From NCBI GenBank assembly GCA_026997055.1, contig JALWJU010000201.1, positions 1 to 5,784 on the forward strand: 5,784 bases of DNA, written 5' to 3'. This stretch comes from Paracoccaceae bacterium (lineage in GTDB: Bacteria; Pseudomonadota; Alphaproteobacteria; Rhodobacterales; Rhodobacteraceae). The notes below the pieces were generated by a model that saw nothing but the letters and a program-made list of their open reading frames with translations, searched no databases and was not told the DNA's origin. The position numbers and the translations under genes were made by a program. This document shows, one piece after another, positions 1-5,755 of the stretch; within the stretch, counting starts at the first letter, position 1, and each line of letters starts with the position of its first letter.

Positions 1-38
1 CCCGAGGGGGCGGGCGGGCTCTCGCTGCATCGGAGCCG

Positions 39-1409
39 TTACGGGGGCAGGAGCTTGCCGGGATTGAGAATGGCGCCCGGGTCCAGGGCCTGCTTGAGCC
101 TGTCCATGATCTGCCAGGCGGGGCCGTGTTCGGCTTCCATCAGGCTCTGCTTGCCGATGCCGATACCGTGCTCGCCGGTGACGGTGCCGCCCAGGCTGAG
201 GGCGCGCTCGCTCATCCGCCTGGCCAGCGCCTTCGCTTCCTCGAGTTCGGCCTCGTTGCCGGGCTCGACCAGCAGGATGGCGTGGAAATTGCCGTCGCCC
301 ACATGGCCCAGGATCGGCCCCGGGATCGAGGCGGCGGCGATATCGGCACGGGTCTGCGTCACCGCTTCGGCGAGACGCGAGATCGGCACGCAGATATCGG
401 TGACCAGCGCGGTGGCGCCGGGCCTGAGCGCCAGCACCGCGTAATAGGCCTTGTGGCGCATGGTCCAGAGCGCGGTGCGCTCCTCCTGCCTTGTGGCGCT
501 TTCGAAGCCCATGGCGCCGAATTCGCGGGCGATTTCGCCGAAGCGTTCGGCGTCTTCGGCCACGGCGCGTTCGGAGCCGTGGAACTCGAGCAGCAGGTGC
601 GGCTTTTCGGGCATGTCCATGCCGGAATACAGGTTGAAGGCGCGCGCGGTGTCGGCATCGACGAATTCGATCCGCGCCATGGGGATGCCCATCTGGATGG
701 TCTGGGTGACCGCGCCCACCGCGTCGTCGATGGTCTCGAAGGCGCAGATCGCCGCCGAGATCGCCTCGGGCTGGCCGGCAAGGCGCAGGGTCAGGCGGGT
801 GATCACCCCCAGCGTGCCTTCGGCGCCCAGAAACAGCGCCGTGAGGTCGTAGCCCGAGGCGGATTTCGGCGCGTGGCTGCCGGTGGCGATCACGCTGCCG
901 TCGGCCAGCACCACCTCAAGCCCCAGCACATTGTCGCGCATGGTGCCGTAGCGCACCGCGGTGGTGCCCGAGGCGCGGGTCGAGGCCATGCCGCCGAGCG
1001 AGGCATTGGCGCCGGGATCGACCGGGAAGAACAGCCCGGTCGCACGCAGTTCGCGGTTCAGCTCCTCGCGGGTGAGGCCCGGCTCCACATCGGCGGTCAT
1101 GTCGCCGGGCTCGACACGCAGCAGGCGGTTCATCCGGCTCATGTCGAGCGTGAGCCCGCCGCGGATGGCGCTGGTCTGCCCTTCGAGCGAGGTGCCGGCG
1201 CCGAAGGGGATCACCGGCAGGGCGTGGGCATGGCAGATGCGCATGATTTCAGACACTTCCTGCGTATCCTGCGGCCAGGCGACCGCTTCGGGCGGAGCCG
1301 GGGGGAAGTGGGTTTCGCTTTGTCCATGTGCGTCGCGGGCGTGGCGGGAGCGGCTGAAACGCTCGCCCAGCAGCGCCGACAGCGCGGAAAATGCGGCCTC
1401 TCTTTCCAT
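39..1409 (-). CDS. FAD-linked D-lactate / D-2-hydroxyacid dehydrogenase (LDHD type)
   Basis: Predicted 456-residue flavoenzyme that oxidises D-lactate or a related D-2-hydroxyacid and passes electrons to cytochrome c or quinone. Seen: an N-terminal PCMH-type FAD-binding domain (about residues 40-215) with PFGAGTSLEG at 68-77, DPGANASLGG at 131-140 and LGAEGTLGVIT at 194-204. A C-terminal FAD-oxidase domain follows, with HVGDGNFH at 369-376, GEHGIGIGK at 412-420 and a DPGAILNPGK ending. His369, His376 and Glu413 match the metal-site residues of this family, and His414 matches the catalytic histidine. The stretches RHKAYYA, TDICVPISRL and GHVGDGNFHAILLVEP resemble vertebrate LDHD, favouring D-lactate over glycolate (GlcD) or D-2-hydroxyglutarate; substrate remains inferred. 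The frame is open 66 codons further upstream, but that part is unlike the family and overlaps the divergent gene, so the start at 1409 is preferred. No signal peptide is seen. It is divergent from the CLC gene, with no visible operon partner. Confidence 0.88.
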   Translation of the reverse strand: MEREAAFSALSALLGERFSRSRHARDAHGQSETHFPPAPPEAVAWPQDTQEVSEIMRICHAHALPVIPFGAGTSLEGQTSAIRGGLTLDMSRMNRLLRVEPGDMTADVEPGLTREELNRELRATGLFFPVDPGANASLGGMASTRASGTTAVRYGTMRDNVLGLEVVLADGSVIATGSHAPKSASGYDLTALFLGAEGTLGVITRLTLRLAGQPEAISAAICAFETIDDAVGAVTQTIQMGIPMARIEFVDADTARAFNLYSGMDMPEKPHLLLEFHGSERAVAEDAERFGEIAREFGAMGFESATRQEERTALWTMRHKAYYAVLALRPGATALVTDICVPISRLAEAVTQTRADIAAASIPGPILGHVGDGNFHAILLVEPGNEAELEEAKALARRMSERALSLGGTVTGEHGIGIGKQSLMEAEHGPAWQIMDRLKQALDPGAILNPGKLLPP

Positions 1410-1436
1410 TCCGGCAATACCCCCGTGATACCCGGT

Positions 1437-1456
1437 GCAGGTTATGCTAACGCTGC
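1437..1456. promoter_or_regulatory. imperfect inverted repeat in divergent gap, candidate operator
   Basis: Between the divergent dehydrogenase and CLC starts lies GCAG-GTTA-TGC-TAAC-g-CTGC: two 8-base arms around a 3-base centre, with one unpaired g in the right arm. It is the least GC-rich part of the gap and sits 27-52 bases from both start codons, where a repressor or activator could affect both genes. GntR/FadR-type regulators of lactate genes bind short palindromes with a 3-base centre, but this sequence is not a clear match to a known consensus. No convincing -35/-10 pair was found on either strand. The role is inference. Confidence 0.3.
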
Positions 1457-1488
1457 GGGAGGTGAAAGCCCCGACAGGCGGGACTGGC

Positions 1489-3168
1489 ATGGCGCGATCG
1501 TTAAAATTGTTTCTATCCGGGCAGCTATCCGATGCGAGGCGGGCGATTGTCGCGGCTTTGCGAACGATGCGTGAATACGGGCCACAGCAGGCGGCCTTCT
1601 GGTTCATCGCCCTGGGAATCGGCGTGGCCTCGGGGCTGGCCGCGCTCGGGTTTCGGCTGGGAATCAGTGCCCTGCAAACCCTGCTTTATGGCGTGGACGA
1701 CCCGCGCCACCTGCACAGCCATGCGCAGACGCTCGACTGGTACTGGATCCTGCTGATCCCGACCATTGGCGGACTGGCGGTCGGGCTGGTGCTGAACCGG
1801 TTTACCGGCGACGGGCGGGTGCGCTCGGTGGCCGACGTGATCGAGGGCGCGGCGCTGAGGGAAGGGCGGGGCGAACTGAAGGCCGGGCTCGGCTCGGCGC
1901 TCGCCTCCTTCGTCACGCTTTCGGCCGGGGGATCGTCGGGGCGCGAGGGGCCGGTGGTGCACCTGGCCGCGGTCCTGTCGAGCTGGGTGGCCGATCGGCT
2001 GCGCGCCAATGCCATCACCGCGCGCGAGCTGATGGGCTGCGCGGTGGCGGCAGCGGTCTCGGCCAGCTTCAACGCCCCCATTGCCGGCGCCATCTTCGCC
2101 CTTGAAGTGGTGCTGCGCCATTATGCGGTGCGCGCCTTTGCCCCCATTGCCATTGCTTCGCTGGCCGGGACCGTGATCAACCGGCTGGAATTCGGCAATG
2201 TCACCGAATTCCACCTGGCCGCGGAGGGAACGGTGGCCTTCTATATCGAGCTTCCGGCCTTCCTGCTGCTGGGGCTGGTCAGCGGGCTGGTGGCGGTGCT
2301 GTTCATGCGGGCGATCTTCTTTGCCGATGACTTCGCGGACTGGGTGTCGGAGCGCACGAAACTGCCCCCGGCGCTGCGCCCGGCGCTGGCGGGGCTGCTG
2401 CTGGGGGCGATGGCGATCTGGTTTCCCCATATCATCGGGGTCGGTTACGAGACCACCTCGGCGGCGCTCACGGGGGAATTGCTGCTGGGACAGGCGGTGC
2501 TCTTTGCCCTGGTCAAGGCGCTGGCAGTGGCGATCACCATGGCCGGGCGCATGGGCGGGGGCATCTTCTCGCCGAGCCTGATGATGGGGGCGCTGACCGG
2601 GCTCGCCTTTGGCCTCATCGCCACCGCGGCGCTGCCGGAGCTTTCGGGGGCGGCGACGCTTTACGCGCTGGCGGGCATGGGAGCGGTGGCGGCGGCGGTG
2701 CTGGGGGCGCCGATTTCGACCACGCTGATCATGTTCGAACTGACCGGCGACTGGCAGACCGGGATCGCGGTGATGGCGGCGGTGTCGCTTTCCTCGGCGC
2801 TGGGCAGCCGGCTGGTGGACCGCTCCTTCTTTCTCACCCTGCTCGAGCGCAAGGGCGTGCATGTGGCGGCCGGCCCCCAGGCCTATCTGAAGGCAAAGCT
2901 GGGCGTGGCGGCGCTGCTGCGCCCGGCGGGAGCGGCGGACGAGGCGCGCTGCTGGGAGATGATCGAGGCCGGCGCCTATGTGGACGGCACCGCGACGCTG
3001 GAGATGCTGCTGCCGGTGCTGGAGGGCACGGGGGCGGAATATGTGCCGGTGGTGAATCTGCGCGGCGAGGGAGAGGCGCCGGAACTGCTCGGGGTGGTGT
3101 TTCACCTCGATGCCCTGCGCGCCTATAACGAGGCGCTGGCGGCGGCGGCGCGCGAAGAGCATTCCTGA
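1489..3168 (+). CDS. CLC-family chloride channel / Cl-/H+ antiporter
   Basis: Predicted 559-residue inner-membrane protein of the voltage-gated CLC fold, carrying chloride or another anion. About 10 or more hydrophobic helices span residues 36-440. Family motifs seen: GREGP at 151-155 with the external gating glutamate Glu153, FNAPIAG at 194-200, and GGGIFSPSL at 356-364 before the inner half-repeat. Unusual: the GSGIP selectivity loop reads GDGRV at 107-111, the inner proton-glutamate position is Val207 (after Glu206), and the pore tyrosine is probably Phe448. Residues 470-545 resemble one degenerate CBS half-module (ATLEMLLPVL then LLGVVFHLDALRAY) rather than a full CBS pair. Start: ATG at 1489 follows AGGCGGGA (1476-1483) by 5 bases; a GTG at 1435 in the same frame lacks a ribosome-binding site. 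Transcribed alone, ending convergently with dsbB. Membership is secure; channel versus antiporter, and the ion, are not. Confidence 0.93.
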   Translation: MARSLKLFLSGQLSDARRAIVAALRTMREYGPQQAAFWFIALGIGVASGLAALGFRLGISALQTLLYGVDDPRHLHSHAQTLDWYWILLIPTIGGLAVGLVLNRFTGDGRVRSVADVIEGAALREGRGELKAGLGSALASFVTLSAGGSSGREGPVVHLAAVLSSWVADRLRANAITARELMGCAVAAAVSASFNAPIAGAIFALEVVLRHYAVRAFAPIAIASLAGTVINRLEFGNVTEFHLAAEGTVAFYIELPAFLLLGLVSGLVAVLFMRAIFFADDFADWVSERTKLPPALRPALAGLLLGAMAIWFPHIIGVGYETTSAALTGELLLGQAVLFALVKALAVAITMAGRMGGGIFSPSLMMGALTGLAFGLIATAALPELSGAATLYALAGMGAVAAAVLGAPISTTLIMFELTGDWQTGIAVMAAVSLSSALGSRLVDRSFFLTLLERKGVHVAAGPQAYLKAKLGVAALLRPAGAADEARCWEMIEAGAYVDGTATLEMLLPVLEGTGAEYVPVVNLRGEGEAPELLGVVFHLDALRAYNEALAAAAREEHS

Positions 3169-3169
3169 G

Positions 3170-3214
3170 CGGGGGCGGCGGAGCGATTTTTCTGCGAAAA
3201 ATCGTTTGCCCCCG
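3170..3214. terminator. nested palindrome, likely bidirectional terminator
   Basis: The 61-bp gap between the converging CLC and dsbB stop codons is nearly filled by two nested inverted repeats. The inner one is a perfect 9-bp stem CGATTTTTC/GAAAAATCG (3184-3204) with a TGC loop. The outer arms CGGGGGC (3170-3176) and GCCCCCG (3208-3214) are also perfect, with an uneven internal loop between. Only TTT follows the inner stem on the plus strand and no T-run follows on the minus strand, so it is not a classical intrinsic terminator. Its position suits transcription ending from both sides. It could instead be a copy of a dispersed palindromic repeat. Confidence 0.5.
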
Positions 3215-3229
3215 GCCCCAGCGCCCGGC

Positions 3230-3724
3230 TCAACTGCGGCGCGCGGCGGCGAGCCAGATCAGGGCGAAGAGGAGCGAGGCGGCGGCATTCAGGTTGGGCA
3301 TGGTGAGGTCGAGCGCCTCCCAGGGGATCATGTCCGACAGGCGCCAGGATATCTGGTCGCACAGCACTACCTGACCCGTATCGGCGGTGGGGTCCAGAAG
3401 GGCGTCGATGGACATCGAGGCGATCCCGTCGCCTGCCGCCGTGCAGGAGGAGGGCCCTGCCCACCAGTGCCGCTCGACCCCGGAATGATAGATGCCGATC
3501 GCCGCCGTGCTCAGCGCCGAGAGCGCCCCCATCAGCGGCCAGAACCGCCCCCGCGTGGCCAGTGCCGGTATGGCGATGGCCACGGCGGCGAAATGCGGAT
3601 AGCGCTGCCACCAGCACATCGCGCAGGGCGGATAGCCCAGCCATTGAAAGATATAGGCTCCGGCCAGGATCGCCGCCGAGGAGGCGGCGGCAAGGAAGAT
3701 CAACTGGTCGCGGGTCAGGGTCAT
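3230..3724 (-). CDS. dsbB: disulfide bond formation protein B (DsbB)
   Basis: Predicted 164-residue inner-membrane quinone reductase that reoxidises the periplasmic dithiol oxidase DsbA and passes the electrons to ubiquinone. Four membrane segments are visible at about residues 8-28, 43-57, 62-80 and 146-162. The first periplasmic loop carries the Cys34-Ala-Met-Cys37 redox pair followed by Arg41, equivalent to the quinone-interacting arginine after CxxC in E. coli DsbB. The second, longer loop carries Cys94 and Cys122, the pair that exchanges with DsbA. All four essential cysteines are therefore present and the length is normal. It is second gene of a unit with the YqaA-like gene: the gap is 13 bp and its ribosome-binding site AGGAGA, 8 bases before the ATG, overlaps the upstream stop codon, suggesting translational coupling. 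No dsbA is in the window. Confidence 0.92.
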   Translation of the reverse strand: MTLTRDQLIFLAAASSAAILAGAYIFQWLGYPPCAMCWWQRYPHFAAVAIAIPALATRGRFWPLMGALSALSTAAIGIYHSGVERHWWAGPSSCTAAGDGIASMSIDALLDPTADTGQVVLCDQISWRLSDMIPWEALDLTMPNLNAAASLLFALIWLAAARRS

Positions 3725-3740
3725 TGCCGTGGTCTCCTCA
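3725..3740 (-). promoter_or_regulatory. dsbB ribosome-binding site overlapping upstream stop codon
   Basis: On the minus strand the yqaA-like stop TGA (3740-3738) runs straight into the Shine-Dalgarno sequence AGGAGA (3738-3733), which lies 8 bases before the dsbB ATG. This fixes the dsbB start and implies that a ribosome ending on the first gene can help initiation on the second. Confidence 0.7.
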
Positions 3741-4316
3741 CAGGTATTTCACCGCATAAAAGCCCCCTGCCAGCAGCAGGACGAAGAGAGCGAACATCAA
3801 CCCGAGACGTTTTTCGATGAAGTCGCGGATCGGCGGGCCGAACTTCCACAACAGCCCCGCGACGATGAAGAACCGCAGCCCCCGGGCGATGATCGAGGAG
3901 ACCACGAAGACGGACAGGGAAAGCCCGGTCCAGCCCGACATGATCGTGATCACCTTGAAGGGAAAGGGCGTCACCCCGGCGATCAGCACCGCCCAGGCGC
4001 CCCATTCGGCAAAGCGTCGATTGAACTCGGCGGCGGCTTCGGTCTTGCCGTAGAATTCCAGCACCGGCCGGCCCACGCTCTCGAACAACCCCCAGCCGAT
4101 ATAATAGCCCAGAAGCGCGCCTGCCACCGAGGCAGCCAGCGAGACGAAAGCGATCAGAAAGGCGCGGGAAGGGCGGGCGATGATCATCGGGATCATCAGC
4201 ACGTCCGGCGGGATCGGGAAGAAGGAGCTTTCGGCAAAGCTGACCAGCGCCAGCGCCGGGAGCGCGTGCCTGTGTTCGGCCAGGCGCAAGGTCCAGTCGT
4301 ATAATCCCCTGAGCAT
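3738..4316 (-). CDS. YqaA-family (DedA/VTT-like) inner-membrane protein
   Basis: Predicted 192-residue membrane protein of the DedA/SNARE-associated (VTT) superfamily, YqaA branch. DedA-type proteins are linked to lipid-carrier or phospholipid flipping and to envelope and proton-gradient homeostasis, but the YqaA branch has no firmly assigned reaction. Seen: a re-entrant-like N-terminal motif [11 protein letters not shown] at 28-38 with acidic Glu29 and Asp38, a glycine-rich segment [10 protein letters not shown] at 66-75, the branch-typical [15 protein letters not shown] at 114-128, Arg145 and Arg148 before another hydrophobic stretch, and a C-terminal membrane helix at about 172-187. The start at 4316 is supported by GGGAGA 7 bases upstream; the open frame continues 22 codons further but without family likeness. 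It is the first gene of a two-gene unit with dsbB and is divergent from ispG. Family assignment is good; function is open. Confidence 0.85.
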   Translation of the reverse strand: MLRGLYDWTLRLAEHRHALPALALVSFAESSFFPIPPDVLMIPMIIARPSRAFLIAFVSLAASVAGALLGYYIGWGLFESVGRPVLEFYGKTEAAAEFNRRFAEWGAWAVLIAGVTPFPFKVITIMSGWTGLSLSVFVVSSIIARGLRFFIVAGLLWKFGPPIRDFIEKRLGLMFALFVLLLAGGFYAVKYL

Positions 4317-4326
4317 GGCATGGTCT

Positions 4327-4362
4327 CCCGGGCTGTCCGCTTGCGCCCAGACAGCATGCGGG
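4327..4362 (-). promoter_or_regulatory. leader stem-loop covering the yqaA-like ribosome-binding site
   Basis: A perfect 6-bp inverted repeat, GCTGTC (4332-4337) with GACAGC (4350-4355), has a 12-base loop. It is extended by outer arms CCCG (4327-4330) and CGGG (4359-4362) across a small internal loop. In the minus-strand transcript the arm at 4330-4327 is part of the Shine-Dalgarno region CGGGAGA of the yqaA-like gene, so the outer stem could hide it. It may also be a DNA-level operator or chance in GC-rich sequence. No known riboswitch was recognised. Confidence 0.3.
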
Positions 4363-4470
4363 CCGGGGAAGGTCAAGTGCAAGCTCGGGGGAGGGGCGGT
4401 ATCCGGGCCGGGTCAGGGCGCAGGGCGTGCAGGTCCGGCAATCTGCCCGCTGCCTGCTGCCGGCTGCCCT

Positions 4471-4490
4471 GTTCGCGCCCGTTCGCGCCT
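4471..4490. repeat. tandem 10-bp direct repeat in the yqaA-ispG gap
   Basis: GTTCGCGCCC is followed immediately by GTTCGCGCCT, identical at 9 of 10 positions. The preceding 30 bases are themselves repetitive, built from CTGCC/CTGCT units. The repeat sits 75-95 bases before the ispG start, where a regulator could bind, but low sequence complexity is an equally good explanation. Confidence 0.5.
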
Positions 4491-4502
4491 GTCCGCTGTG
4501 GC

Positions 4503-4545
4503 TTGCAGGAGCGGGTGTTGCGCGATAGTGCTGCGGTGATATCTG
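4503..4545 (+). promoter_or_regulatory. weak promoter-like hexamers upstream of ispG
   Basis: Two overlapping arrangements resemble sigma-70 type promoters: TTGCAG (4503-4508) with TAGTGC (4526-4531) at a 17-base spacing, or TTGCGC (4518-4523) with TATCTG (4540-4545) at 16. Both match the consensus only partly. The 249-bp gap must hold promoters for ispG and for the opposite yqaA-like gene, so a promoter here is expected; the exact hexamers are a guess. Confidence 0.25.
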
Positions 4546-4565
4546 CACAAATCGACGGGGGCCTC

Positions 4566-5681
4566 ATGTCGCATAATCCGATCCGCCCGTGGCGTGACAT
4601 CGCCCGGCGCAAGTCGCGCCAGGTGATGGTGGGCAAGGTTCCGGTAGGGGGCGGCGCGCCGATTGCGGTACAGACCATGACCAATACCGATTCTTCCGAC
4701 GTGAAGGCGACGCTCGCCCAGGTGATCGCCGCCGCCGAGGCGGGCGCCGACATCGTGCGCATCTCCACGCCCGACGCCGCCGCCACCGCCGCGCTCGCCG
4801 AGATCGTGCGCGAAAGCCCGGTGCCGATCGTCGCCGACATCCACTTTCACTACCAGCGCGCGATCGAGGCCGCCGAGGCGGGCGCGGCCTGCCTGCGCAT
4901 CAACCCGGGCAATATCGGCAATGCGGCGCGGGTGCGCGAGGTGGTGCGCGCGGCGCGCGACAATGGCTGCTCGATCCGCATCGGCGTCAATGCGGGCTCG
5001 CTGGAAAAGCACCTGCTGGAGAAATACGGCGAGCCCTGCCCCGAGGCGATGGTGGAAAGCGCGCTCGAACATATCCGCCTGCTCGAGGAAAACGACTTTC
5101 GCGACTACAAGGTGAGCGTGAAGGCTTCCGACGTGTTCCTGTCGGTGGCCGCCTACATGCAGCTGGCCGAGGTCACCGACGCGCCGCTGCATCTGGGGAT
5201 CACCGAGGCCGGCGGGCTTGTCTCCGGCACGATCAAGAGCGCGATCGGGCTCGGCAACCTGCTCTGGGCCGGGATCGGCGACACGATCCGGGTGAGCCTT
5301 TCGGCCGATCCGGTGGAGGAGGTGAAGGTCGGCTACGAGATCCTCAAGAGCCTCGGCCTGCGCCACCGCGGCGTCAACATCATCTCGTGCCCCTCCTGCG
5401 CGCGCCAGGGCTTCGACGTGATCGCCACCGTGGCCGAGCTGGAGCGCCGGCTCGCCCATATCCACACGCCGCTGAGCCTTTCGATCATCGGCTGCGTGGT
5501 CAACGGGCCGGGCGAGGCGCTGATGACCGATGTGGGCTTTACCGGCGGGGGCGCCGGGGCGGGGATGGTCTATGTGGCCGGCAAGCAGGACCACAAGCTC
5601 GGCAACCAGGAGATGATCGAGCATATCGTCGAACTGGTGGAAAAACGCGCCGCCGAGATAGAGGCGCAGGGCGGCGCATGA
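4566..5681 (+). CDS. ispG: 4-hydroxy-3-methylbut-2-enyl diphosphate synthase (IspG/GcpE)
   Basis: Predicted 371-residue cytoplasmic iron-sulfur enzyme of the non-mevalonate (MEP) pathway. It reductively converts 2-C-methyl-D-erythritol 2,4-cyclodiphosphate to HMBPP, with electrons usually from flavodoxin in bacteria. Seen: the N-terminal signature [10 protein letters not shown] at 36-45, a TIM-barrel half with VADIHFHY at 89-96 and [10 protein letters not shown] at 109-118, and [15 protein letters not shown] at 141-155. The C-terminal cluster domain has ISCPSCARQ and [10 protein letters not shown]. Cys275, Cys278 and Cys310 with Glu317 match the [4Fe-4S] ligands of E. coli IspG. Length equals the short two-domain bacterial form (E. 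coli about 372). The start at 4566 gives the normal N terminus; the frame is open 82 codons upstream, but that stretch is intergenic in character. A GGGGG tract lies only 4 bases before the ATG, so the ribosome-binding site is modest. No other MEP gene is nearby. Confidence 0.97.
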   Translation: MSHNPIRPWRDIARRKSRQVMVGKVPVGGGAPIAVQTMTNTDSSDVKATLAQVIAAAEAGADIVRISTPDAAATAALAEIVRESPVPIVADIHFHYQRAIEAAEAGAACLRINPGNIGNAARVREVVRAARDNGCSIRIGVNAGSLEKHLLEKYGEPCPEAMVESALEHIRLLEENDFRDYKVSVKASDVFLSVAAYMQLAEVTDAPLHLGITEAGGLVSGTIKSAIGLGNLLWAGIGDTIRVSLSADPVEEVKVGYEILKSLGLRHRGVNIISCPSCARQGFDVIATVAELERRLAHIHTPLSLSIIGCVVNGPGEALMTDVGFTGGGAGAGMVYVAGKQDHKLGNQEMIEHIVELVEKRAAEIEAQGGA

Positions 5682-5685
5682 AGGC

Positions 5686-5714
5686 ACCCTTGCAGATGCC
5701 AGGGTTTACTTTTT
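5686..5714 (+). terminator. candidate intrinsic terminator after ispG
   Basis: Five bases after the ispG stop codon, ACCCT (5686-5690) pairs with AGGGT (5701-5705). An inner GC/GC pair sits beyond one mismatch, leaving an AGAT loop. The stem is followed by TTACTTTTT, an unusual T-rich run for this GC-rich window. Stem strength is moderate, so confidence is moderate. Confidence 0.45.
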
Positions 5715-5720
5715 GCCGGA

Positions 5721-5755
5721 TCTCTGCAACCTGTGGTGCATGGGAGAGTGATTTT
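5721..5755 (+). other. second stem-loop downstream of ispG
   Basis: TGCA-a-CC (5725-5731) pairs with GGTGCA (5735-5740) around a TGT loop. TCTC (5721-5724) can add pairs with GAGA (5744-5747) across a 3-base bulge. TTTT follows at 5752-5755. It may be a back-up terminator behind the first hairpin, or chance. Confidence 0.25.

Noticed and set aside
1..38. GGCTC/GAGCC inverted repeat (17-21 and 33-37) after the dehydrogenase stop, as a terminator
   Set aside because: The stem is only 5 bp with an 11-base loop and no T-run follows on the minus strand; the sequence is simply GC-rich.
1443..1448. TATGCT as a -10 box for the CLC gene, or its complement for the dehydrogenase
   Set aside because: No acceptable -35 hexamer lies at 16-18 bases on either strand; the bases are better explained as part of the inverted repeat.
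126..1574. 482-codon open frame on the plus strand opposite the dehydrogenase gene
   Set aside because: Its product is rich in Gly, His, Arg and Gln with no recognisable domain, and it mirrors a well-supported flavoenzyme. Long antisense frames are expected when third codon positions are mostly G/C.
1410..1607. 66-codon N-terminal extension of the dehydrogenase, as a possible targeting sequence
   Set aside because: It overlaps the coding start and ribosome-binding site of the divergent CLC gene and has no signal-peptide pattern or family similarity.
1525..3162. 545-codon open frame on the minus strand opposite the CLC gene
   Set aside because: The translation is low-complexity Arg/Gln/His-rich sequence with no hydrophobic or catalytic pattern, while the plus strand shows clear CLC motifs.
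3721..4548. 275-codon minus-strand frame overlapping the YqaA-like gene in another frame
   Set aside because: It lacks membrane segments or motifs and would use the same DNA as a gene with a good ribosome-binding site and family motifs.
4320..4565. 82-codon N-terminal extension of IspG
   Set aside because: The open frame reflects lack of stops in GC-rich DNA. IspG proteins start close to the MSHNPIRPW segment, giving the normal length of about 371.
4413..5687. 424-codon open frame on the minus strand opposite ispG
   Set aside because: It covers a gene whose every family motif is intact on the other strand, and its His/Arg/Ala-rich translation is typical of an antisense shadow.
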